A DNA stretch of 64,000 nucleotides, taken from the NCBI GenBank assembly GCA_029448655.1, contig JACCLO010000009.1, forward strand, positions 1,426,001-1,490,000, written 5' to 3'. The notes beneath the pieces are model-generated. The model saw only the letters and a list, made by a program, of their open reading frames with translations, had not been told where the DNA came from and made no database searches. A program made the translations under genes and the position numbers. Below, piece after piece: positions 1 to 11,897 of this stretch. Origin of the DNA: Wolfiporia cocos (lineage: Eukaryota; Basidiomycota; Agaricomycetes; Polyporales; Phaeolaceae). How positions within the stretch are numbered: the first letter of the stretch is position 1; the number at the start of each line of letters is the position of its first letter.

Positions 1-494
1 TCGTAGGGAGCATCATGAAGGCGGCATAGTCCAGCTTGGAATGCAGATACAGTTTACTGTTGCTGATATGATCTGTCATGTGAGCAAACAAGTCTTTCGG
101 CCGGATAGCCACATTTTACATGCCTGGATATGTCCCACCCCTTTTCAGGGACGGCGGTGACGCCTTCACTACCCAACACAAGGGGCATTTGCAGCGTCAA
201 ATCTTCGATAGCAAAGTCATCTATGTTGAGACGCTCGAAGGGGTCTGTTATGCCAAAGCAGGTGTTGACGGCCGATGTCGCGGGCTGAAAGACATTCAGG
301 ATCCGAATATATTGGCCGCCTGGTTCGAAAAATGCGACGTCGCCTATGGCGATTTCATGTTGCGAATTCCCCGCTTGCGGGTAATAGCGTGGATAACCGT
401 ACCCCAATGGTGTTAACAGTGTAGCGTAAGCTTCCCAAGGAGGTCTTTCGTGAATGGCGTCACCAAGTGAGTCGGATTGGCGGTGGCACAGCAT
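1..494 (-). CDS. GYPLW-family orphan protein, 5' part, cut by window edge
   Basis: The minus-strand reading contains GYGYPRYYPQ followed by IAIGDVAFFEPGG and IRILNVF. This is the N-terminal core (GYPLW-x-P ... IGDVG ... RLFN) of a large uncharacterised paralogous family in Agaricomycetes. The reading continues past the edge at base 1 in a frame that keeps the family's following block (DHISNSKLY ... DYAAFMML). At positions where the right-arm copy (9684-10810) has extra or missing bases, this copy stays in frame, so it may be the intact one. Its 3' half lies outside the window. The function of the family is unknown. Confidence 0.6.
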
Positions 495-714
495 GGTAGA
501 TGTAGAAGTCCTCAGTTAAACCCCGCGCACTTATGAATGTCGACCTGCCCCATCTTATCCGTTCGGAAGTAGAGCTTCGCTGTGTCTCGGATATGTATAC
601 GAACACAGTTTGCGTAGATTCGACTTCCGCAGGCGGATGTGATTAGTCAGACTTCTTTGGATCGCTTAGTAAGCACCGTACAGCAAACCTCCTCGCAACT
701 GCTCGCAATCTGCA

Positions 715-2449
715 ATGGCTCCTGCACTCCCCCCTCCGTCTCTTTCTATTCCTCCTGTCTCAGCGACCTCAGCTGTAGACAGTGCTCTTCTAGAAAGCTC
801 CGGCACGGGGATGAGTCCTTTGATTGTTCTTAGTGTGCTTTTCCTAGTCTGCGGTAGTGCAATCCTCACTGTCTGTCGTATGTCCTGAGGCGGTCAAGTG
901 GCCTCGGGCGATAAAGTGGCCTCGAGCGATCAAGTGGCCTCGGGCGATTGACGTGCTCAAGTAGACCGAGGTCAGCGACGAAATGTGGAACCACGTCGGC
1001 AAACTTGTAGCAGGTTCCTCGTGCGGCAGCAGCTCTGCGTTCGTTAATGGAGCCCTCGATACTGTCAAGTTTTCTGAGCGTGACGAGCTTCGTCATCCGG
1101 GACTACAATGTGCGCAGGCCTATTCCAGGACTCAGCCCCACTCTCGGATTCGGAGGAGACGGCACTATGAAGCTGGAGACCCCCAAGCCTGATGCCATTG
1201 TTGATCGCTATCCTGTTTAGATCGCTCGTCGTAACAATGCGAGCCCATATGCTGACAATGCATTGCCAGAGCTGACATGCTATAGCCAGGTCGAGGCAAC
1301 ACCCTCCCCCGCTCTGGCTGAGCAGACATCGGTGGTCGTGCAACTGTGTCAACTCACCACTGAGAAAGATGCTCTAACCACTCTTGATGAAGGAAATCTA
1401 TGGGGCTCCAACATCCAGTCCATCACTCAACCGATGCGCGCTCATCAAGACGAGAAATGTATCGACGCCCAGACCGAGGCTTTCCATCTGCATTGTCGAG
1501 GAAGCTGACGTGAATACGGAATGCGCGCCAGTCCTAGTCGTATCCGATAGTTCCTCCCTCAGCCAAGACGTGCTAGCCTCTCCGTCTGAACCTTGCCCAG
1601 ACAGTGTTTTGTTGCAGTCCTGCTAAACGGAGTCAGAGCTTGGTGGAAGTGATAAGGAGAACGAGCCAATGTGCTTAAACTATGAGGGCGACTTGGCTTC
1701 GGAATGCTCTACGGACAGCTTGGTCATTACACCGTCTGTCTCCTTCGATTCTCAACTTTCCCAGGTCACCGAGGGTATCGAAGGTCTGTCGATCAAGGAC
1801 GACTTGGCCGAGGGGCATTCTTCAAACAGTGTTGTCTCTGCGCCGCCTGTCCCCTTCGACTTGCAGCTTTCCCAGCTCATTGAGAGTTCCGAGCGTCTGT
1901 CGATTCAGGACGATCCGGTTTCAGAGGAGTCAAGGAACAGCGCGGTCGGTTCTTCGTCGGCATCCTCTGAGGACGATCTTGCAGACGTTATCGAGAGCTT
2001 CAAGCGTCTCTCGATTTCCGATCCGCCGCTCGCATTGACAACTCCTGCCGTTGCGGTCGACGGTTGCAAGCCGATGTCTGTAGCCCTCGATTTGCTTGTG
2101 CCCAAGATCTCTCAAAGTGCTCGTGCACATCAAGGACGCTTCTGGATCAAGGTTCGGTCTCGATGCACTCCGTCGCATCAAGGACAAGGGCATAGCCGCT
2201 GCCAAGAGACGCTCTGCACCACCCGAGCTCAGTGTGTTCGAACAGTTTACTCGTCGCTGCAAGTCCTCGACCTCGAAGGTCGCGACCACTCGAACATGGC
2301 GCCTGATCAAGTTGAAAGGCGAGAATGCTGCTCGCGGCAAGGGCAAGGCACCTGCGCGCGAAGCGCCGCCACCCGGTCTCTATGCGCGCGATATCATTCA
2401 AGTGCTTTGTGCGACGGATGCATCTGATGCACACCTGCCTCCCCACTAG
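715..2449 (+). pseudogene. Decayed single-pass membrane protein gene (left arm)
   Basis: ATG at 715 opens a reading that starts MAPALPPP, is rich in Ser/Thr/Pro, and has one hydrophobic segment (SPLIVLSVLFLVCGSAILTV) before a stop at 886-888. Farther on come a stretch reading RDYNVRRPIPGLSP that ends in a stop near 1218, a Ser/Asp-rich part (1669-2100) with three imperfect ~40-residue repeats built on LSQ-x-x-E-x-x-x-x-LSI-x-D, and a basic tail (2096-2449) one frame over. Stops and a frame change shared with the right arm show that decay began before duplication, unless unseen introns remove them. It resembles the gene at 55.5-57.0 kb in plan: MAP start, one membrane span, acidic Ser-rich tail. 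Confidence 0.55.
894..947. repeat. 18-base tandem repeat, three copies
   Basis: Units begin at 894, 912 and 930 and read tcaagtggcctcgggcga with one or two changes. The right arm has a single unit at the matching place near 8950, so the array expanded in the left arm after the arms were formed, or shrank in the right. Confidence 0.85.
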
Positions 2450-3065
2450 CTTTTTGATGCTCTCGTCGCCGCATCCTGTTTTGCACGCGCTTGACTGTGT
2501 TGCTCTGGCTCTCGCTGTCTGCTTCCTTGCCACCTTTACGCTTTACTTCACTCGCTTGTTCGCATAAGCTCGGGGTACAAAGTAAACGGATTCACCGCAG
2601 CTCTATACCCTTCAAGCCCCTCCATCGTCTCGTCATTTCGCGAATCCCTACAAATGCGTCCCGGGGCGCTTGTATAGCAAGGACCCCAAGCTATGAGGTA
2701 CTTACTCGGACTCTTTGCAGGTATGCTGGATGCATCCGGGCCTGATGTCGATAGCTGATTCGCCTGCATCGTAGTTCCTAGTTCCTTCCTAGGCTTCCAA
2801 GGCTTCCAACTGTCGCTCGTTGACGTTCTCCGAGGCCGCAAACCTCTGTCCACAACCACGACCGCTCCACGTAGCAAGGTGAGCCTATCATACTTGTCAT
2901 CCCTTACCCACTGACATGCATCCCAGATCTCCACTTCGACTCACTGTCGCCACCGCGAGCTACAGGCATACTGAGCGACATCGACTCATTCGGTCTCTTC
3001 GCATTCGGCCATTGCGCACCTAGTCAACCCAGTATTTGGCAGACGTGCCGATTCTTCTGCCGCCG

Positions 3066-3690
3066 TCACGATACAGCTCAAGCGCTTACGCGAGACCCAG
3101 GAGGGCCTTACCTTCGCGCCTGACGTGAACGGGCTGCCGGTCATCAGCTGGGAGAGCTGTGAGTATCTATGTGTGCATACGATGCCCTAATACTCACGGT
3201 ACCGCGCAGACCAAGAGCAGGCCTACAAGCGGTCACTCGTCGCCATCGGTGGCTTCATTCACGACGTGTCTGCGATCATGGACGATCACCTGGGCGGCCG
3301 CCACCTCATTGCGAAGAACATCGGCAAAGATGCGACGACTGCGTTCTTCGGCGGTGTCTACGGCCACTCCAACGCCGCGCATAACGTCAGTGGTGCTTTC
3401 TCCCCTCCTTCAACCCATTTGCTCAGTATTTTCACAGTGGCTATCCATGATGCGTGTCGGTGTCCTGCACGGCGGCACACAGCACGGGCTTGAGGACAAG
3501 AACGTTCCTCCCTCACAACGGCTCCGTATCGCGCGCTACAACGAGATTGGCTCAGGCAATGCGTCATCGACAGCGTGGTCGGACGGTGAGGGTCTCCTCG
3601 GCTGATTCATGTCTTCGCCATCCGTTCTGCTCTCGTGTTCTGTTCTGTCCCCGCGCGGGTTGTAGCATAGATGTTGTGTTGACTGGCCAT
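3066..3690 (+). pseudogene. Truncated copy of the delta-9 desaturase 3' end (cytochrome b5 domain)
   Basis: Nearly identical to about 18160-18788, the end of the Ole1-type gene, with both introns and about 85 bases of 3' flank. It therefore arose by DNA duplication, not from mRNA. It lacks the start, the membrane spans and all three His boxes. In the b5 domain the heme-ligand motif HPGG of the parent reads HLGG; other changes include a premature 3' divergence after about 3693. The left junction coincides with the inner end of the inverted-repeat arm. Confidence 0.92.
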
Positions 3691-3885
3691 GTAGTGCTTA
3701 CTTTTGAGACTACCCCTTCATCCGTTGGCAGAATAGACACGTACTGGTGTGGCGCCGCCGATCCATTATAATTCAGACTGGTGTTGTGGCACATTGACAT
3801 TATCGAGTGAGGCTGACATTTTATGGAGGTCAATTGCACTCTCTTGTCTCTATCAGCGTCCTCCTGCTTTCACATCTGCTTGATC

Positions 3886-5547
3886 ATGCCCACTTTTTCC
3901 GAGTGCTACGCTAGGGCATTTCTCGCAAACCCCTATGTAGCAACACTTGGTTATCCCCTTTGGCATCCTGAGGTCTCGAGCGAGGGAGAAGTCGAGATAG
4001 GAGATGTAGGCTGGATCCAGGATGGCATGTTCATCCGCCTCCTGAATGTCATGACAGATCCTTCAAATGAGGTCAACGCTCGAGCACAGTCAAACACTGG
4101 ACATCCCGCAGAGTTCCGTCGCTGGGACCTCAAGAAGCAGCAATTGGTGGTCTACGCGCTGAGTGATACCATGGGAAATGTCGTCTCTAGCAGCGATGTG
4201 AGGCATTCTACTGCCCGAGGCGGGATGCGAGGGTTCGTAGATGATTGGTACCATTTGCGTGCTGCCCCATTTATCACTCAATCCACTTGATAGGCATCAT
4301 GTGGGAGAGGCTGGAATTGAATTAAGACGCCAAACCGACCAGGCCTCCATACTCATCTTACCAACGGGTCGTGCTGATAAGACGATCTTGGAAGATCAGA
4401 GTCTAGAGAAGTGGGTCGTTGACAACTATACCCATTGGGGAAGACTTGTAGAGGCCTCAAGCCTTTCAATGGGCAAAGCAGAAGACCTCGTATTCGTGAA
4501 AGGATTCTTGAAGACTGATGCGTGGACAGTTGCTACACGCGTCAGCAAAACTCACTCTACTCGTTTCAATATCCTTTTTGATCTGGGTGTTGGGTGTCGG
4601 TGGTCTGGATGCCCATTGGTCAAGGGAAGGGAGTCACGAGATATCAGGGAAGCAATGGTGGCCCAGAGGGACGGTCACAACGGCACTCCACATTGGTACT
4701 TGAAGCCGCTCTGAAAGAGGGTTCCTTGCCGGAGTCTGCGCTGAGTGACACAGCAAAGGCACCACAGACGAAGGAGCAGAGGCCCAGGAGGGATGGTCAG
4801 AGTTGTCCTCCGACTTCAGCTCAACAACCGGCAGAAGATATGCGAACTGGCACAGGATACGATCAATGTATTTTCATCAAGTACCTGAAAGTCAAGTATA
4901 CATCTAAGTGGGTACCCCGGATAGTCGCTCCACCGAAGATCAAGGCTGCAGGAAGCTCGGATTCGCTGAGAAGAAGAGATGATCATGAAGGTTGCCCACC
5001 AATTAAGGCAAGCTACTGTGTGAATGAAGGGACGAATATAGACTCAAAGTATCGTGACACACAACAGGTGTGTTTATTGACATTGCTTCTGAGTGGTTCG
5101 CTCACATTCATTCCCACAGGCACAATACGATCCTGTCGATGACATACTCGACTACATCCTTGAGGTGCGTCTATTTTTCCCCGAGACAGAGCATGTGACT
5201 TAGTTACGATTGCCCCATAGAACTCCAGCGTCACATCTGCAATCGCAGACACGGACGACTTTGCATCAATCCTACAGGTGCGTAGCTGCTGCTGCTCCAG
5301 TGTTATGCATTTAACAACAACCTGTAGTTGGCTGGTGCTACGGACATCACTCATGCACTAGTTCTTTCACCGAAGATCATCATCAAGAAGCCAGAATGTA
5401 AGTCACAGATTTCTGCAAATCAATTATGGCCCCGGACTACACAATTCCTCATCCATTGATCTCACAGTGACGGGCCGTATATCTCTTGAACAATTCTGTG
5501 GAATGCATACAGCATCACATTCCAAATGTTCAGGTGGGCTCCATTGA
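3886..5547 (+). CDS. GYPLW-family orphan protein (spacer copy)
   Basis: Multi-exon gene. Exon 1 (3886-4247) contains LGYPLWHPE, VEIGDVGWIQDG and FIRLLNV, the family core. A 46-base intron (4248-4293) joins it to a block with SILILPTGR and HWGRLVE ... LVFVKGFLKTDAW, matching the family's central region. Later exons carry DQCIFIKYLKVK and the C-terminal YDPVDDILDYILE ... SAIADTDDF pattern seen in family members, ending with a stop at 5545-5547. The exon boundary near 4590 is not resolved. The gene is about 460 residues in outline, with no signal peptide or catalytic motif seen. It lies in the spacer between the arms, whose own members are diverged paralogues. Function unknown. Confidence 0.7.
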
Positions 5548-6849
5548 CCGGGTCGAAATGCCAATTTGACGTTCATGAGTATTAAATAGAAGATGCAGCT
5601 ATGGCATACTCCAACACCGAGAGAAGATATCCAGGCCGCTCATATAACAGTACGATGCATTGTTAACTTGGAAAGCGCCACACTCTCAACCACTTACTTC
5701 TCTTGTAGCGATCAGAAGGTTTGCTGCTGGGATCACAACCAGCATTTCAGCACCTGCACATCTTCAGCTACCGTGCAATCGAGAGGCCATCTGCAGTTAA
5801 TACAATGGTTCCATGTCTCAACTTGTCTTGTATCGAGACCTTGGAACTTTGATCATAGTCATAGACAGTACACGTCATCCTATACCTAGTTCGTTAGTGT
5901 ATTGTAACATCAATACACCGCATACAGTCACGATCGTCAAATGTCAGGGCACCACAATCTGCAGCATGTTGTCCCGTACTAAACTACCTCAGCCATTTTT
6001 GCCGGCATGCTTCGTAGTTACAATGGGTGTGCGTCGATCTGAAGATCAGCGCGAGCGATCGCTTCTCTACAAAAATGACTGACTTCAGTGCTAACACGAA
6101 CGGGGGACTCATGCTCTTCCACTGTGAATCTGAGGGAAAGCAGATTTGTATTCTGTACTGTCACATCCTCGGAACTTAGGTAGCTACGGCGGATCTGTGT
6201 ATCGCACCCCGAGCTCATCGCGATATGCATGATGGTATAATGAAACGAGACGAAACGAGACAGAAGAAATAACCGCTAGCTAGCATAGCGCGCGACAGAA
6301 ACCGCTGGAGATGAGGAGACAGCCAGCAGAGAGGCATAGGATAAGACAAGGGCATAGAACAAGACAAGGGCCGGGATTGAGATACGGGAATTCATTCGGG
6401 CAGCATAGCTATGAAGTAAAAGCGGGCGGTACCAGACTGCGGTGGATCTGTTACTGTTGTACCGGAGCCTAGCACGTAGAGCCAAGAAAAGCAAATAGTA
6501 TCCCAGAGAGCGATGCCAGGAGTGCAAGCGGTGATGAGCAAGCAGAGGACGGTGAAGGCAACTCGGAGTTGAGTCCAGGCTACCGGTCACGCGGGGGGCC
6601 GTCCTGTCCATCGTCTAGGTAGTCAACAGTCCACGTCAGGAGTCATCGTCGCCACTTGAACACGAGAGCCAGCTATCGGCGAGAAGGCACGCATGTCAGT
6701 GTCAAGAGCAACTGGTATGTCGATAAAAAAGATCGGAGGAACGTTCGCGTCCATGCGGAATTGAGGGCATTCCGCGTCGGCGAGGTCCTCCGGGGCGGAC
6801 ATCGACTCGGTTTCGGAATGTAGTCCATTCCGGTGCTGAGATCCTCAGT
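5548..6849. other. Non-coding rest of the inverted-repeat spacer
   Basis: No recognisable gene. The short open readings here have no family motif. Around 6239-6265 there is a short gaaacgagac direct repeat. The segment ends at the start of the right arm. Confidence 0.6.
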
Positions 6850-7461
6850 GGCAGAAGAATCGGCACGTCTGCCAAATACTGGGTTGACTAGGTGCGCAAT
6901 GGCCGAATGCGAAGAGACCGAATGAGTCGATGTCGCTCAGTATGCCTGTAGCTCGCGGTGGCGACAGTGAGTCGAAGTGGAGATCTGGGATGCATGTCAG
7001 TGGGTAAGGGATGACAAGTATGATAGGCTCACCTTGCTACGTGAAGCGGTCGTGGTTGTGGACAGAGGTTTGCGGCCTCGGAGAACGTCAACGAGCGACA
7101 GTTGGAAGCCTTGGAAGCCTAGGAAGGAACTAGGAACTACGATGCAGGCGAATCAGCTATCGACATCAGGCCCGGATGCATCCAGCATACCTGCAAAGAG
7201 TCCGAGTAAGTACCTCATAGCTTGGGGTCCTTGCTATACAAGCGCCCCGGGACGCATTTGTAGGGATTCGCGAAATGACGAGACGATGGAGGGGCTTGAA
7301 GGGTATAGAGCTGCGGTGAATCCGTTTACTTTGTACCCCGAGCTTATGCGAACAAGCGAGTGAAGTAAAGCGTAAAGGTGGCAAGGAAGCAGACAGCGAG
7401 AGCCAGAGCAACACAGTCAAGCGCGTGCAAAACAGGATGCGGCGACGAGAGCATCAAAAAG

Positions 7462-9150
7462 CTAGTGGGGAGGCAGGTGTGCATCAGATGCATCCGTCGC
7501 ACAAAGCACTTGAATGATATCGCGCGCATAGAGACCGGGTGGCGGCGCTTCGCGCGCAGGTGCCTTGCCCTTGCCGCGAGCAGCATTCTCGCCTTTCAAC
7601 TTGATCAGGCGCCATGTTCGAGTGGTCGCGACCTTCGAGGTCGAGGACTTGCAGCGACGAGTAAACTGTTCGAACACACTGAGCTCGGGTGGTGCAGAGC
7701 GTCTCTTGGCAGCGGCTATGCCCTTGTCTTTGATGCGACGGAGTGCATCGAGACCGAACCTTGATCCAGAAGCGTCCTTGATGTGCACGAGCACTTTGAG
7801 AGATCTTGGGCACAAGCAAACCGAGGGCTACAGACATCGGCTTGCAACCGTCGACCGCAACGGCAGGAGTTGTCAATGCGAGCGGCGAATCGGAGATCGA
7901 GAGACGCTTGAAGCTCTCGATAACGTCTGCAAGATCGTCCTCAGAGGATGCCGACGAAGAACCGACCGCGCTGTTCCTCGACACCGGATCGTCCTGAATC
8001 GACAGACGCTCGGAACTCTTAATGAGCTGGGAAAGCTGCAAGTCGAAGGGGACAGGCGGCGCAGAGACAACACCGTTTGAAGAATGCCCCTCGGCCAAGT
8101 CATCCTTGATCGACAGACCTTCGATACCCTCGGTGACCTGGGAAAGTTGAGAATCGAAGGAGACAGACGGTGCAATGACCAAGCTGTCCGTAGAGCATTC
8201 CGAAGCCAAGTCGCCCTCATAGTTTAAGCACATTGGCTCGTTCTCCTTGTCACTTCCACTAAGCTCTGACTCCGTTTAGCAGGACTGCAACGAAACACTG
8301 TCTGGGCAAGGTTCAGACGGAGAGGCTAGCACGTCTTGGCTGAGGGAGGAACTGTCAGATACGACTAGGACTGGCGCGCATTCCGTATTCACGCCAACTT
8401 CCTCGACAATGCAGATGAAAGCCTCGGCCTGAGCGTCGATCGTTCCTCGTCTTGATGAGCGCGCATCGGTTGAGTGATGGACTGGATGTTGGGATTTCCT
8501 TCATCAAGAGTGGTCAGAGCATCTTTCTCAGTGGTGCGTTGACACAGTTGCACGACCACCGATGTCTGCTCAGCCAGAGCGGGGGCGGGTGTTGCCTCGA
8601 CCTGGCTATAGCATGTCAGCTCTGGCAATGCATTGTCAGCATATGGGCTCGCATTGTTACGACGAGCGATCTAAACAGGATAGCGATCAACAATGGCACC
8701 AGGCTTGGGGGTCTCCTGCTTCACAGCGCCGTCTCCTCCGAGTCCGAGAGTGGAGCCGAGTCCTGGAATAGGCCTGCGCACATTGTAGTCCCGGATGACG
8801 AAGCTCATCACGCTCAGGAAGCTTGACAATATCGAGGGCTCCATTAACGAACGCAGAGCTGCCGCCGCACGAGGAACCTGCTACAGGTTTGCCGACGTGG
8901 TTCCACATTTCGTCGCTGACCTCGGTCTACTTGAGCACGTCCATCGTCCGAGGTCACTTGACCGCCTCAGGGCATACGGCGGGCTCAGACTCGCTCTAGT
9001 ACCAGTCGAGACAGACAGTGAGGATTGCAGCACCAATCAAAAGAAAGGGCCCATCCCTGTACCGGAGCTTCCTAAGAAAGCACTGTCTACAGCTGAGGTC
9101 GCTGAGACAGGAAGAGTAAAACGAGGGGGAGGAAGGAGTGCAGGAGCCAT
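7462..9150 (-). pseudogene. Decayed single-pass membrane protein gene (right arm)
   Basis: Right-arm counterpart of 715-2449. The minus-strand reading starts MAPALLPPP at 9150; the reading that keeps GTGM stops at once (GTGMGPFF then stop), so the membrane span seen in the left copy is broken here by a frame change. The repeat-rich part (8233-7800) lacks two to three residues near the third repeat compared with the left arm, and the same frame change precedes the basic tail. It keeps only one of the 18-base units tripled in the left arm. It is more damaged than the left copy. Confidence 0.6.
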
Positions 9151-9194
9151 TGAGAGTATTGCAGGTTGCGAGCAGTTGCGAGGAGGTTTGCTGT

Positions 9195-9483
9195 GTCGAC
9201 TTGCAGGGTACTGCTGGTTGACGATGGTAAACCTGGAGAGATGGGAGGGGGAGGAAAGCATCAACAGCTCATAGCTGACGACAAACAGGTCGGGACGCAT
9301 GTTCATAATGCTCGTCAATAGACTACATAGTGCCGTCGTCAGGACACATATGTGAGCGCAAGGTATACAATTCAGATACCAGTCCAATCATCAAAGTATA
9401 CGGAAGATGTTCATTTTCACCGGCCAGCGTGGCACGTAGATTCAATAGCCATTGATGCACATCACGGACGGGTCCCGGCGTTG
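9195..9483. other. Segment present only in the right arm
   Basis: About 285 bases between the two arm genes have no match in the left arm. There the flanks join directly around 680-690, at gtaagcacc/gtacagcaaacc. No inverted ends or target duplication are obvious, so a deletion in the left arm is as likely as an insertion here. No gene seen. Confidence 0.7.
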
Positions 9484-9683
9484 GTGCTTACTAAGCAATC
9501 CAAAGTCTGACTGATCACATCCGGTGGGCCTGCGGAAATGCGGCGTCGAGTGTCGAATTTACGCGGAAACTGTGTTCGTATACATATCCGAGACACAGCG
9601 AAGCTCCACTTCCGAATGGATAAGATGGGGCAGGTCGACATCCATAAGTGCGCGGGGTTTGACTGAGGACTTCTACATCTACC

Positions 9684-10810
9684 ATGCTCTGCCACCGCCA
9701 ATCCGACTCACTTGGTGACGCCATTCACGAAAGACCTCCTTGGGAAGCTTACGCTACACTGTTAACACCATTGGGGTACGGTTATCCACGCTATTACCCG
9801 CAAGCGGGGAATTCGCAACATGAAATTGCCATAGGCGACGTCGCATTCATCGACGCAGACGGTGAATGCATTTCGCATCCTGAATGTCTTCCAGCCCGCG
9901 ACATCGGCCGTCAACACCTGCTTTGGCATAACAGACCCCTTCGAGCGTCTCAACATAGATGACTTTGCTATCGAAGATTTGACGCTGCAAATGCCCCTTG
10001 TGTTGGGGTAGTGAAGGCGTCACCGCCGTCCCTGAAAAGGGGTGGGACATATCCAGGCATGTAAAATGTGGCTATCCGGCCGAAAGACTTGTTTGCTCAC
10101 ATGACAGATCATATCAGCAACAGTAAACTGTATCTGCATTCCAAGCTGGACTATGCCGCCTTCATGATGCTCTCTCGAGGACGGTGAAGGTGCAGAAGCT
10201 GCACGCACTGGAGGGGACAATCGAGTCGTTTGTGTCGAGAAATCATCTCTACTGGAACCGTTTGGGGGCCGACTTTCATATCGGACGGCGGCGGAACGAG
10301 GTGTTCTTCGTGACCAGTTGGCTGAAGACGACGCACTGGTTAGGCGGAATATGTTATGCGGGTGCCCGGGATAGAATAGTTACATTCGACAGATACGGAT
10401 TGGTTAAGTGGCCAGAAGGGCCCAGACCTCGGTGGTGGGCGCGATGTGATCCCTGCGAAAATTACAATGGGCGCAAGGGTAGGAAAACATCTTCGTCACC
10501 GTGTGTTGTATTTTATGATAAAGCAATTTGCACCACAGGGCTGCCGATGGAACAATCCAGCGACTACAAAAATTGCATTTTCGTGGGCTATCACAATCCG
10601 AAGATTACGATGATGAAGAGACTGTCGTATTTACTGCGCAATTTATCGCCCAAGTTCCTCGATCGTGAGACAATGAACATGCGTAGACGCGAACAACGTG
10701 GGGCGCATGATAACTCGAAGACGTCTAACACGAGCGTAGAGGGAGAGGTCAACGCAAGCGCAGCGGGGACGTCTGACGCAAGTGCACGAGATTCATTCAT
10801 GCAGCCATGA
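9684..10810 (+). pseudogene. GYPLW-family gene, right-arm copy, frameshifted
   Basis: It begins like the left-arm gene (GYGYPRYYPQ ... IAIGDVAF). At 9848-9878 it switches to a diverged patch with one extra base, which breaks the frame. A second extra base follows near 10008 (ttggggtag against ttgggtag) and a missing base near 10166 (ctctctcga against ctccctacga). Beyond these, 10184-10810 still encodes the family's central and C-terminal parts: VQKLHALEG, NEVFFVTSWLKTTHW and YKNCIFVGYHN, the last matching the family's NQCVF-x-R block. Three lesions make it a likely pseudogene, although each one could be tested as an assembly error. Confidence 0.65.
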
Positions 10811-11897
10811 TTCGTCTGTATCATCTTGGTTCTGTTATATATGTAATGATTTAATAGACGGAGCAATCACGCAGATGATCGAAAGCTTGAATGTGCCTCA
10901 GGACATCCACAATCATCAGCAGCGGAGTGGAGTCATTCCGACGGGAGACTCCGTTTCAATACCATCAGCCTATGTATACTGCTCGCATCTCTGGGGCGTC
11001 CGCCGATTCCAGTGGTACCTGGACGAAGTCAGGGTCATGCCAGGCAGTGATCTTAAGTTTTGCACCTTTGCACCGTGATCAAATCGCCACGCTATTGACC
11101 TGTCGTATAGAATACAGATCTGTTTCCCCCGGAAGCTCCTGTGTATTGGCGTCCTGAGTTGTGTACCGCGCGACCAATGAAGGATTGTGAGTCATACGGA
11201 AACAGCGCACAGGTCAGGTAAGTTCCTATCATCACGCGTCGCCAGAGTCCTAGTCATTCTGAAACTGCACAAGACACATTGAACATGCCAACCAACGACT
11301 TCAATATCGCATAGGGCTGAATGCGGTGATCTGATAGCATGCACAATTACTGTACCACATCAGTATCGCAAATGTATCGCGTGCGCATAGCCAGATCTTA
11401 CGGTCAGTCCTGATATCCGAATCTCCTCGGATACGTATTCTCACATGCATCTGGAGATGCAGGACTCGCGCAATTGTACATGTTGATCTATATACTGAGG
11501 ACGACATCAATCGATATCCGCTGACCCAGCTTGTTTCAGGAACGGTCATTTAATTAGCCGTGACGAGCTCACGAGGATTTAGTTTGAACATGCACACTCA
11601 ATCGCACTTTGAGATATTCGCCCGTCGACATTGATCTAAATCTCTCTGAATTACTGGATGTGACTATGTTGCCACATGGGGCTCGATTGGAGGAGAAAGG
11701 TACTCTGATTAACCTCTGCATTCGAACGGAAAGCCTGAATGTAATATTCTGTAGAACAACCGGTCTACAGTATTTCTGCCTTATGACCATGTGAGGTAGA
11801 CACGGTAGCTCATTTACACGCTTCAAGAGGAACTATACAAACTGCGACAATCGTAGCAAAGAGTCCATGTTATAATTCCGTATCCGTACAGCCAATA
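10811..11897. other. No gene seen
   Basis: Short scattered readings only; no domain motif, RNA fold or repeat stands out. Confidence 0.5.

Larger units (their letters stand above)
1..3061. repeat. Left arm of large inverted repeat
   Basis: Bases 1-3061 reappear as the reverse complement at 6850-10167. Near the inner end the two coordinates sum to 9911 over hundreds of bases; toward the outer end indels raise the sum to about 10178. Most of the arm differs by scattered single bases, so the duplication is not brand new. The inner end is sharp: identity stops at 3061/6850, just before the desaturase-derived segment. The outer end is not seen, because the arm runs off the window at base 1. Confidence 0.95.
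6850..10167. repeat. Right arm of large inverted repeat
   Basis: Reverse-complement copy of 1-3061. It is about 250 bases longer, mainly because 9195-9483 is absent from the left arm; the left arm in turn has two extra 18-base repeat units. Base identity fades around 10165, close to where the left arm leaves the window, so the true outer limit cannot be set here. Confidence 0.95.

Noticed and set aside
1065..1352. Antisense readings in both inverted-repeat arms (also 8452-8826)
   Set aside because: They lie opposite the decayed membrane-protein gene, whose motifs are on the other strand.
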